This document shows positions 17,896 to 25,196 of a DNA stretch of 64,000 nt, piece after piece. The stretch is from Methanococcoides alaskense. GTDB taxonomy: Archaea > Halobacteriota > Methanosarcinia > Methanosarcinales > Methanosarcinaceae. The stretch is taken from positions 124,001-188,000 of the forward strand of contig NZ_JAVDQI010000001.1 in the NCBI RefSeq assembly GCF_031454185.1, read 5' to 3'. Position 1 is the stretch's first letter, and each line of letters opens with the position of its first letter. The position numbers and the translations under genes were made by a program. The notes under the pieces were generated by a model. That model saw only the letters and a program-made list of their open reading frames with translations. It did no database searches and had not been told where the DNA came from.

Positions 17896-18200
17896 TACAT
17901 ATGTGCATATATTTATACGTATTGCTTTGCAACCCTGATCATGAAAAAGATTTAAAGGTTCCACTCTGTCATCTCTCTTTTAAATTTTAAATATCCCTGA
18001 GAAATAGAGATAAATTAGCATTAAATATAGGAGTGCTACGGCTTATTTAAAAAAAATCAAGGGAAGATAAATGGAAGATTCAAGGCAGGAAGGTAAGAAA
18101 ATAGTTAGTTATTTGAACAAAAAAAAGTAGAGGTAAAAACCATTGATCAGAGATATCAATTCTTTCTCATTTCTCGTTGTTTCTTATCCCATACCTTTTT

Positions 18201-18485
18201 TTATTGCTTCTTACAGCAAAATTCGAGTTTTTTAATTCCGCAATTTAGAAGACGTTCTCTCATTTCCTCGGTCTTTATCTTGTATATCCTGTTCCTTCCA
18301 TCCTTTTCAAAATCAACTATTCCAGCTTCAAGAAGTATCTTTAAATGTCTGGATGTAGTTGTCTGATCCTTATTTGCTATTGATGCGAAGTCACATGCAC
18401 ATTTTTCCTGAGTTAAAAGACAACTTAAGATCAGTAACCGAGTTTCATCTCCTAAAGCATTGAAGAATTTAACTTGTTCATTCAT
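18201..18485 (-). CDS. ArsR-family winged-helix repressor
   Basis: From ATG 18485 the ~94-residue protein reads MNEQVKFFNALGDETRLLIL and continues with the ArsR recognition region KDQTTTSRHLKILLEAGIV. The paired cysteines in CACDFASIA lie in the position of the metal-binding CxC of the ArsR/SmtB family, and a CC near the C-terminus (EFCCKK) could also bind metal. Upstream are repeated ATGTATG/ATACATAC elements (about 18486-18515), probably its operator. It is a single gene; the flavodoxin, CopZ-like and redox genes around it are possible targets. ATG starts at 18488 and 18503 are alternatives. Confidence 0.8.
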   Translation of the reverse strand: MNEQVKFFNALGDETRLLILSCLLTQEKCACDFASIANKDQTTTSRHLKILLEAGIVDFEKDGRNRIYKIKTEEMRERLLNCGIKKLEFCCKKQ

Positions 18486-18754
18486 CATTGTATGTATGCA
18501 CATCTATGTATGTATTTATTTATTTTGATTGCGATCTTCATCGAGAAAAAAGATTTGATTTTTATATTTCTTGTAAAAGGTATACTCTTTTCATCATTGA
18601 ATCTGAAAAAGTCGTTCGTTCAGAAATGTCACACAACAACGTGCATTTTTTGTACTTTGTGTATGCCCCAGCATAGCAATTAGGGGATATATACAAAGAA
18701 AATATGGCAACGGGATTTTCTGAGTAACTTATGAAACAATGTGATGCCTAAAAG

Positions 18755-19010
18755 GGCTAAACTTGATTTTTGTCAAGTTGATGAGTTTCTGGATTACCAG
18801 CCACATTCTCTTTTACGAATTTGCAATCTTTTCTTTATTTCCTGTCTGTGTCATATATGTTACTAATGAACTCACACCTTATGATTGGTAAAAAGATTAT
18901 GGCATATAAATATATAAAGACAAAAATCAGTAAAATTTACAATCATTGGATTAGTACAGAAATATACCATAATAAAGAATCATTGCAAACTCTATTATCA
19001 ACCGAAATTC
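18755..19010 (-). pseudogene. Flavodoxin 5' fragment with its promoter region (duplicate of 24620-24825)
   Basis: The minus strand encodes SSLVTYMTQTGNKEKIA before breaking down, matching the first residues (KTLVTYMTQTGNTKKIAEAI) of the flavodoxin at 24180-24677. The matching DNA extends upstream of the start, including AAATATACCATAATAAAG and ATCATTGCAAACTCTAT, which recur at about 24770-24815. It is a partial duplication that copied the promoter and the first codons only. A 120-codon open frame on the plus strand here is spurious. Confidence 0.6.
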
Positions 19011-19101
19011 ACTTCATCAAGCTGTCGATTACAGTTTGCAAAACTGGTTTAAAGTTGGCAGGGGAGGTTCTGTGTAACCGGAGACTGCTACAGTTATTAA
19101 A

Positions 19102-20208
19102 CTACATAAAAGATACAAGTTCTTTGTACAGGGCGAGGGAAAAAGCGTCGGTTTTTACGAGCCAGGGTTCCAATGCAAGATGATAAATATGCAGTAGTGA
19201 TTTATTTTTATCGGATTTGCAGTCCATTCGTGCAACCAGTTTTCCATCCCATAAAACGGGCAAAGAGAAATATCCGTATTGACGTTTTGCTTCAGGGACA
19301 TAGCATTCGATCTGATAATCAAAGCCAAACAGTGCCTGCATGCGCTTGCGCTGAATGAGCAGATTGTCAAACGGTGAGAGAATTTTAAGTTTACTACGAG
19401 ACAGTGGTTTTTTCAGTAGCTCCAATGAAGCTGACAACGCATAATAGCTATTACCGCCGACACTGATCAGTAGCAATTCTCCGCTTGAAACCATTTCCTG
19501 TAAGGTAGCGGAAACAAGCGGTTTGATGTTTTTCAGTAAATAGGCTATTTCGGTAGACTGTCCCAGACCGTTTGATTGCAGGTATCGGATGATCAGAAAA
19601 CGGGCATATTCTTCAGGAGTGGGCATGGAAGTGTCTGTGTCTTCGGGCAATACCCGATCGGTGAGATCATAAACCTTGTGAAAATTAACCCGATAAGAAA
19701 CCATAATATCACCCTGCATAAACAGAGATTCCAGGGCGCGTTTGGAGGGTTTGATCGTCCATTCGCCGGTATTTTCACCGACGTCCTCAAAGTCTTTGGC
19801 CATCAATGGCCCTTCGGTAGCAATGCGCTTGAGCACTGATCTCATCAGCTGCTCATCGCGTTCATACCAGTGATCCTGATCCCCATTTGCTATGGCCTGT
19901 TTGCGAGGTAAGCTGTAGCGGTAGTCACTCATAGGCAGGTAGGCGGCAGCATGAGACCAGTATTCAAATATCTGTTTGTCTGCAAGCAATTGATCGAGGT
20001 GGGATGTTTTGTAACGAGGATTGCGATTCCACAGGGTATGATGGTGAGCACGCTGAACGGCTGAGATCGTATCGATCTGAATATAACCAAGGTGTTCAAT
20101 AGCTGATAGCGTGGCTGCAATTGCACTGCCGGTTTGATTTGCCGGAGGCAGTCTCTGTGACAGCAGCACCAGTTTTCTAGCTTGTTGAATGGAAAGTGAT
20201 CTTGTCAT
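19102..20208 (-). CDS. YcaQ-like winged-helix DNA glycosylase family protein
   Basis: The 368-residue protein matches the YcaQ (AlkX, HTH_42) family: SIQQARKLVLLSQRL, LGYIQIDTISAVQRAHHHTL, FEYWSHAAAYLPMSDYRY, ILSPFDNLLIQRKRMQALFG and FDYQIECYVPEAKRQYGYF. The Escherichia coli member unhooks DNA interstrand crosslinks. The DNA has a higher G+C content than its surroundings and the wording is like that of proteobacterial proteins, so transfer from a bacterium is likely. It stands alone, upstream of the flavodoxin fragment and downstream of the flavodoxin gene. Confidence 0.8.
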   Translation of the reverse strand: MTRSLSIQQARKLVLLSQRLPPANQTGSAIAATLSAIEHLGYIQIDTISAVQRAHHHTLWNRNPRYKTSHLDQLLADKQIFEYWSHAAAYLPMSDYRYSLPRKQAIANGDQDHWYERDEQLMRSVLKRIATEGPLMAKDFEDVGENTGEWTIKPSKRALESLFMQGDIMVSYRVNFHKVYDLTDRVLPEDTDTSMPTPEEYARFLIIRYLQSNGLGQSTEIAYLLKNIKPLVSATLQEMVSSGELLLISVGGNSYYALSASLELLKKPLSRSKLKILSPFDNLLIQRKRMQALFGFDYQIECYVPEAKRQYGYFSLPVLWDGKLVARMDCKSDKNKSLLHIYHLALEPWLVKTDAFSLALYKELVSFM

Positions 20209-20234
20209 TTTGTTATTGGAAAATTTTTAGTAGA

Positions 20235-20645
20235 TCAATATTGTACGATCTCTTTTGCAAAGATAGCAGCATTTTGGAGGTCATTCTTGTCTGGTTTGCC
20301 TTTGTTCCTTTGGCCATAAGAACCCAGACAATGATATTCTTTCTCAGACATTTTAATTCCCTTTTCATCTGCAAGCTTTTTTACTCGTTCGTATGTAGAT
20401 TTGGACTTTGCAGCAGTACTGAAATTTATAATTGTTCCAATAGAGCAGTCAATCGAAGCGATGAATTTTTTAACATCAGCTGCAACTCCCGATGCATAAA
20501 CAGAACTTCCCAGAAAAAGGATATCCACATTCTCGGTAAGCGGCTGAATGATTGGCAACGCTTTTACTCCAACTGCTTCCGCAATCGATTCTGCAAGCTT
20601 TTTTGTGTTTCCTGATCTGGTATAGTATCTAACGGCTATTTTCAT
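20235..20645 (-). CDS. Flavodoxin
   Basis: The 136-residue protein begins MKIAVRYYTRSGNTKKLAES, the FMN phosphate-binding loop of flavodoxins (TRSGNT), and continues with DILFLGSSVYASG and a C-terminal YGQRNKGKPDKNDL. It should bind FMN and carry electrons. Its ATG overlaps the stop of the CopZ-like gene by four bases (ATGA), so the two are translationally coupled and probably work together in redox handling. Confidence 0.8.
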   Translation of the reverse strand: MKIAVRYYTRSGNTKKLAESIAEAVGVKALPIIQPLTENVDILFLGSSVYASGVAADVKKFIASIDCSIGTIINFSTAAKSKSTYERVKKLADEKGIKMSEKEYHCLGSYGQRNKGKPDKNDLQNAAIFAKEIVQY

Positions 20646-21127
20646 ATCCGTTCTCCTTTGTTCTTTATGTCCATACCTTTTTTTATTGCTTCACTAAATA
20701 CCTTTGTACAACGTTTTCCGGTAGGGTTGTTGGTCTTGCATCGTATTCTAGCTTTACCATTTATCGAAACAATGATATCCCTCATGTTACCAAGACCCTT
20801 ATTGGCCACTGCATCGATTACCTGTTCTTCAGTTATGTTATTGCAATAGCATGCATACTTCGGGTCAGCATCTTTCTTGAACCATAGCGGCACTTTGATG
20901 TCTTCTTTATTGAATTTTGTACCTGATCCGGTGTAGTATGAAACTTCGCATTCCTCACTCATGCAAAGCCAGTGATCATCCACACTCACCTTATCTACAA
21001 GTTCTTCTTTCACCATTTGTTCTACTGTTAAAGTTTCAACAGGAACTCCAGTTTTGTCACAGATCGGACAAGGTACTTCCTTTTTCTTTTTGTCCACTTT
21101 TTTAGCACTCCTTGATACAATTTTCAA
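20642..21127 (-). CDS. CopZ-like zinc and [2Fe-2S] protein
   Basis: The 161-residue protein has CPICDKTGVPV and a later CMSEECEVSYYTGSG, a zinc-site module, followed by a BFD-like segment with CYCNNITEEQVIDAVANKG and RIRCKTNNPTGKRC. This matches the N-terminal domain of the Archaeoglobus fulgidus copper chaperone CopZ, which binds zinc and a [2Fe-2S] cluster. The heavy-metal-associated copper domain of full-length CopZ is absent. It is cotranscribed with the flavodoxin gene. Confidence 0.75.
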   Translation of the reverse strand: MKIVSRSAKKVDKKKKEVPCPICDKTGVPVETLTVEQMVKEELVDKVSVDDHWLCMSEECEVSYYTGSGTKFNKEDIKVPLWFKKDADPKYACYCNNITEEQVIDAVANKGLGNMRDIIVSINGKARIRCKTNNPTGKRCTKVFSEAIKKGMDIKNKGERI

Positions 21128-21153
21128 GATGGTCGTTTTTGCTGTTTAAAAAA

Positions 21154-21480
21154 TCATTTCTTTTTCTTTTGAATGAACAGCGATTCTTCTGCCCATTCTA
21201 TCAGTTCATCGGGATTTTCTAGGATTTCCGGAGGTATCTCAAAGTATGACAAAACCGTTGGTCTATTTGGGAACGGTTTGAGTGGTGCAGATCCTGCCAA
21301 TAAAAATTTGTCCCTATTTGTTTCATCAACCTTCAAATAGGCAATATCTTTAGAAACAATGCCAAATATATCGTCATCAAGATATAATCCGGCACCACCA
21401 AACATTTTCCGTACAATGACTTCACCCCATGGTGAAAGTTGGTCAAGAATATATTCAATGAAGTCATTTGATACGGCCAT
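21154..21480 (-). CDS. TfoX N-terminal domain protein
   Basis: The 108-residue protein reads VIVRKMFGGAGLYLDDDIFG, IAYLKVDETNR, PFPNRPTVLSYFEIPPEIL and WAEESLFIQKKKK, the complete TfoX-N pattern. This is a different subtype from the gene at 1764-2150, being closer to the bacterial 'MFGG' form. The function is unknown. It ends 27 bp upstream of the CopZ-like gene's start and could belong to the same transcript. Confidence 0.8.
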   Translation of the reverse strand: MAVSNDFIEYILDQLSPWGEVIVRKMFGGAGLYLDDDIFGIVSKDIAYLKVDETNRDKFLLAGSAPLKPFPNRPTVLSYFEIPPEILENPDELIEWAEESLFIQKKKK

Positions 21481-21515
21481 GTAATATTTCCCCCCAGCTC
21501 CTTCAAACCTTGGTG

Positions 21516-21953
21516 TTATGTGCTTTTTCTTAAATACAATTTTGAAGCAATGTAAGATGCTACTACTGTTTCAAGTAAAGCCAGAGGCAAGATAACTAGC
21601 AAAGAACTCCAATCCGCAAGGTTCATATTTGCATTAGCAACCCAGTATAGGACAAAGAAAAAACACCAGGACATAATAGCACTGCCTAAAATAGATTTGT
21701 TATTATTGCCAAAGGTCTGTGCGAACAACCAGAAAAGATATACAAATAAAGCCGTAAGCAAGGTATCCCATACTCCCCAGATGAGAAGTGTTCCCAGATC
21801 ATTCATGGGAGCTACATTTGGAAGGGCAGAGAAGAAATTCACTAGTTCCGGTTTTGCATAAGCGAAGAACCTGAATAATTCGGAAATGTTTACCCATATA
21901 CTGGTAATTAATGTGATGATTATAAAATCTTTAACTACAAATTTATTGTTCAT
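21516..21953 (-). CDS. Four-helix membrane protein, function unknown
   Basis: The start is placed at ATG 21953 because AAAGGGGG lies 8 nt upstream; an upstream ATG at 21983 has no such site. The ~145-residue protein has four hydrophobic segments, including FIIITLITSIWVNISELF, LIWGVWDTLLTALFVYLFWL and LLVILPLALLETVVASYIAS. No family was recognised with certainty. It sits among small stress and redox genes all transcribed leftward. Confidence 0.6.
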   Translation of the reverse strand: MNNKFVVKDFIIITLITSIWVNISELFRFFAYAKPELVNFFSALPNVAPMNDLGTLLIWGVWDTLLTALFVYLFWLFAQTFGNNNKSILGSAIMSWCFFFVLYWVANANMNLADWSSLLVILPLALLETVVASYIASKLYLRKST

Positions 21954-22038
21954 CTCTATAACCCCCTTTTCTATAAACCTCATTTTTATGTATTCTTAAT
22001 ATGTGTTCAATATACTAAACGATTATTGGAATTTGTTG

Positions 22039-22542
22039 TTATTTCGAAAACATTGAGTTAGAACCAAATTGATTACGTTTAACTTGATTACCTGTTTCTG
22101 CATAGTACGCGAAGCCTTCCAGAATTTGAAAGAGATATTGGCCATAAACAGGTCTCATTTTGAATTTAAGCAAAGCCCATCTGATAGGGAAGGGGAACTT
22201 CTTGATAAAGTTAACTTGGCCGGTGATTCTAAGGATACATCTTTGATCATCTATTGGAGTTATTCTCCAAATAGCTGTATTTTCACGCTTACCGTTCTCA
22301 GTAACGCTCAGATCATAGCCAACACCCTCTATCCATTTAGTGACCACCCTATCAAATTCAAAACCACTATAGTAAGTCAGGTGATCTTTTGAGCCAACAC
22401 CATTCCAGCTCTCAGCTATATTTGCTTTCATGAATGGATGCCAGTGATTTAAACCACCTGGCGTAGAAATTATATCCCAAGCTTTTTCAGCAGAAACCGC
22501 AACCTCTTTTTCAACATAAATATCTTCTTCGTAGTTAGACAT
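22039..22542 (-). CDS. SRPBCC (START-like) family protein
   Basis: The 167-residue protein begins with the typical pattern EKEVAVSAEKAWDIISTPGG and NHWHPFMKA, then VGSKDHLTYYSG, and ends in a long C-terminal helix. It is the polyketide cyclase/dehydrase-like group of SRPBCC proteins, which bind hydrophobic ligands. The ligand is unknown. A ribosome site (GGAGATTGAAC) precedes the ATG. It has no clear partner among its neighbours. Confidence 0.75.
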   Translation of the reverse strand: MSNYEEDIYVEKEVAVSAEKAWDIISTPGGLNHWHPFMKANIAESWNGVGSKDHLTYYSGFEFDRVVTKWIEGVGYDLSVTENGKRENTAIWRITPIDDQRCILRITGQVNFIKKFPFPIRWALLKFKMRPVYGQYLFQILEGFAYYAETGNQVKRNQFGSNSMFSK

Positions 22543-22697
22543 GGTTCAATCTCCTTTCAATAATAGTTTTATACTTTATTTAAGTATATTTTAATAGTCT
22601 ATGTGGCTTAAGAATATAACACCAAGCTAGCAGTTTTCAAACAAGCATCCCCCGTTCTATCAGTCAACTTGAGAGACTTGTTTGCTTTATTTTCATT

Positions 22698-23150
22698 TTA
22701 TTCGGACTGTATGGTATCTTCCCCTTCATAGGGACCTTTTCCAGGAGCAAATTTACCTTTGAAATATTTTTGCTGAATCATACCTGCTTCAGCAGCCCAT
22801 GCTTCAAGACCATTTAATTTGATTCGGCTTAGATTGTACAACTTGGTATTATGTGGGAAAATATTAGCTTGATCTGCAACAGGCATCTGGTTTTCACAAG
22901 GGAATTCACTGCATTCAGAGCAATTATGCAAACCTTTACTTTCAACACATGTTTTAGTTGGACAACCTGTTGTGCCTAAAAAAATACTGCCACGTTCACT
23001 TCTACACCCATCACATGGCACTACATCTTTAGCTTCTATCCCTAACATCCCAGCAAGAGACTGAGCCATCTCATCAGTAATGTTATCTTTATATACTCCA
23101 CAGGCAAAACAACCCATTCCACAGGGTGAAGTTAGTTCTTTTATATCCAT
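22698..23150 (-). CDS. DUF3795 cysteine-rich protein
   Basis: The 150-residue protein has the cysteine pattern of DUF3795: SPCGMGCFACGVYKDN, PCDGCRSE, GCPTKTCVESKGLHNCSECS and EFPCENQ. Such proteins are common in methanogens and anaerobic bacteria and probably bind zinc or an FeS cluster; the function is unknown. It is divergent from the winged-helix gene at 23348, and the 20-bp direct repeats at 23252-23299 lie between the two. Confidence 0.75.
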   Translation of the reverse strand: MDIKELTSPCGMGCFACGVYKDNITDEMAQSLAGMLGIEAKDVVPCDGCRSERGSIFLGTTGCPTKTCVESKGLHNCSECSEFPCENQMPVADQANIFPHNTKLYNLSRIKLNGLEAWAAEAGMIQQKYFKGKFAPGKGPYEGEDTIQSE

Positions 23151-23251
23151 TGTATTTCTCCTTTTGTTTTAGATAAATCTTCCATTTTTAGTGATTTGGA
23201 ATAATTAAGTCGCCAAAACTAATTAATACGTACATGAATATATACTGATTT

Positions 23252-23299
23252 GTCATAAAAATATACCAAACGTGTTTTGGTCATAAAAATATACCAAAC
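23252..23299. promoter_or_regulatory. Two 20-bp direct repeats, probable operators
   Basis: The sequence GTCATAAAAATATACCAAAC occurs exactly twice, at 23252-23271 and 23280-23299, 28 bp apart start to start, and is followed by a TATA element (about 23304-23312). It lies between the DUF3795 gene and the winged-helix regulator gene. Shorter forms (AAATATACCATAATAAAG) occur upstream of the flavodoxin at 24677 and in its partial duplicate near 18970. The site may be bound by the neighbouring regulator. Confidence 0.65.
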
Positions 23300-23347
23300 A
23301 TACGTATATATAACCTTAAAACAAACTACTGTAAAGGAGGAATTATT

Positions 23348-24115
23348 ATAAGCGAGTTAATATCGGCATCATCAAGTGCTTCTTTATTACAAGAAGAAAT
23401 CCGTGCCCTTCGCTTGGAACTTAATAGGTTCAGAAGTGAAGTTACCATGAACAAAGCAAATTCGTTACTCAGTGAGTTCAAGAATCAATGCGCTGAAAAT
23501 TTTCTTAATGGTTCTCGGGATAATAACTTAAATATCATCAAAAGTGAATCAAATGATTGTACTATGTGGGAGCACTGTGAGCCCATCTATATTGATTACT
23601 TTGAAAGTTTATCTGATTATGCAAAAAACGGGGAGCTATCAGATGATAATATTTCAATTTTAAGGAACAAGTTTGATAGCATGAAGGAACTTGCATCGGA
23701 ATCGAAGCAGTGTTCCAATTGCTTGCAACATGCTGAAACATGTTTTGAAAGTCAGATTGAAATGTTGCAAAAAATGAATTTCTACCAACCCGATAGCAAC
23801 GAGCAAATACAAGTTCAAGATCTTCCTGAAGAACATATCTCCATTTTGATCGGGGATGCATTAAGTAGTGCTGTTAGAGTCCAGATTCTAAAAGCATTGT
23901 ATGATGAAGGCAAATCATTTACTGCACTTTCAAAACTTACAAAACTTCGTGGCGGAAATCTTCTGTTCCATCTGGATAAATTACAAAGCAAAGGATTGAT
24001 ACACCAACGTGAAGAGCGAGGTGAATATCAGATCAGTTTGCAGGGTCATAATCTCCTCAATTCTCTACTAGAAGTTGTAAAAGCATTAAACATTGATAAG
24101 AGGAAGAAGGATTGA
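23348..24115 (+). CDS. Winged-helix regulator with cysteine motif; non-ATG start
   Basis: The C-terminal ~90 residues form an ArsR-like winged helix (LSSAVRVQILKALYDEGKSF, LTKLRGGNLLFHLDKLQSKG). The N-terminal half is helical and has the cysteines CEPIYIDYF and CSNCLQHAETC. A strong ribosome site AAAGGAGG (23333-23340) is followed in frame by ATT, ATA, then a natural-looking helical N-terminus (SELISASSSASLLQEEIRAL). No ATG or GTG lies there, so an ATA at 23348 is the best start; TTG 23414 would lose the first helix and the ribosome site. A paralogue is at 28600-29352. Confidence 0.7.
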   Translation: MSELISASSSASLLQEEIRALRLELNRFRSEVTMNKANSLLSEFKNQCAENFLNGSRDNNLNIIKSESNDCTMWEHCEPIYIDYFESLSDYAKNGELSDDNISILRNKFDSMKELASESKQCSNCLQHAETCFESQIEMLQKMNFYQPDSNEQIQVQDLPEEHISILIGDALSSAVRVQILKALYDEGKSFTALSKLTKLRGGNLLFHLDKLQSKGLIHQREERGEYQISLQGHNLLNSLLEVVKALNIDKRKKD

Positions 24116-24179
24116 AGTCAATATTTATTTAAGGACAATGTTAAAGGATTTAAAAAAAAGAAAGATCAGACATACTAGG

Positions 24180-24677
24180 TCACTGGACCTTTGCCTGAAT
24201 TTCCTTTGCAAATTCCTTTGCTTTCTGAAGATGGGCTTCATCAGGCTGTCCTTTTGCGCCAGGACCCAATTCGGCAAATGCCTTCATTTCAGGATCATCG
24301 GACTTTTCGAGCATATCAAGAACGTTCTGTGCAATTTCACCCTGACATTCAAATGTACCAAGTAAATTACCATCAGCTGCAATATCCTTTATTGATCCGG
24401 TCCATGATTTAATGGCCTCAAAACCTTCAGGAACACCATGTGTCATGAAGAATGCTATGTCCTTGCCAGCTGCATTTTCTGAAACAAATTTTGAAACATT
24501 CGGCGGAATGGTGAATTGAATTACCGGAAAGCCTACAAATACAAGATCATAAGATTCAAAATTACTTACATCCTTAATGTCTTTGATATCCTTTTCACCA
24601 GCAACTTCACCATAAATAGCTTCTGCGATCTTCTTTGTGTTTCCTGTCTGTGTCATATATGTTACTAATGTTTTCAT
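24180..24677 (-). CDS. Flavodoxin family protein
   Basis: The 165-residue protein has the flavodoxin phosphate loop TYMTQTGNTKKIAEAI at its start, the flavin-contact segment LVFVGFPVIQFTIPP and a C-terminal GPGAKGQPDEAHLQKAKEFA. It should bind FMN and act in electron transfer or as an FMN oxidoreductase. It converges on the winged-helix gene that ends 64 bp away. Upstream, an AAATATACCA motif resembles the direct repeats at 23252-23299, so the same regulator may control it. Confidence 0.8.
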   Translation of the reverse strand: MKTLVTYMTQTGNTKKIAEAIYGEVAGEKDIKDIKDVSNFESYDLVFVGFPVIQFTIPPNVSKFVSENAAGKDIAFFMTHGVPEGFEAIKSWTGSIKDIAADGNLLGTFECQGEIAQNVLDMLEKSDDPEMKAFAELGPGAKGQPDEAHLQKAKEFAKEIQAKVQ

Positions 24678-25196
24678 TTAACCCCACCTTATGATAGATA
24701 TGATAATTGGGTTCTACTGATTTATATACCCGACTCTTAGTAAAATTTAGGACCATGGGATTAATGCCAAAAAATATACCATAATAAAGGATCATTGCAA
24801 ACTCTATCATTAACAGAAATTCTCTGTACTCATCCTTGCAAAACCTACCGACCCTAGTTGTTGGGGTTTACATGATCAGGATGTTTTTGGGAAAGTACCT
24901 TAAGCATATTTACAAAGATTTTTTTCAATGTTCTTTGAAAATCCCATCTTCTTCATTTCGATCCAGAGACCACAACAGGCATATACATCTACCATTATTA
25001 TTCATGATGGATGGGAACTATTAACCTGTGGTTTCATTATCTCTTCCTTATTTGGTTCCATGAACATCCATATCAACCGGCTTAATTTTCACCTGGTGGA
25101 GTTTATTCTATGGTTCCAGAACTGAGTTCAATTGGTCTGAAACTAGGTCAGGTCATGTGAAATATATAATGAATAATAGTTAGGAATGAATAGAAC
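24678..25196. other. Intergenic region between flavodoxin and acetyl-CoA synthetase genes
   Basis: The left part (to about 24825) is the promoter region of the flavodoxin and is partly duplicated at 18880-19010. The middle shows no gene or clear structure. The right end has a TATA box (AATATATAAT, 25161-25170) about 30 bp upstream of the acetyl-CoA synthetase ATG at 25197, so that mRNA would have a very short leader. Confidence 0.5.

Noticed and set aside
18070..18130. 19-codon frame MEDSRQEGKKIVSYLNKKK ending in TAG
   Set aside because: Too short and without support beyond a weak ribosome site.
18821..19183. 120-codon open frame on the plus strand
   Set aside because: It lies over a flavodoxin promoter duplicate and the end of the YcaQ gene, with no ribosome site or protein-like pattern.
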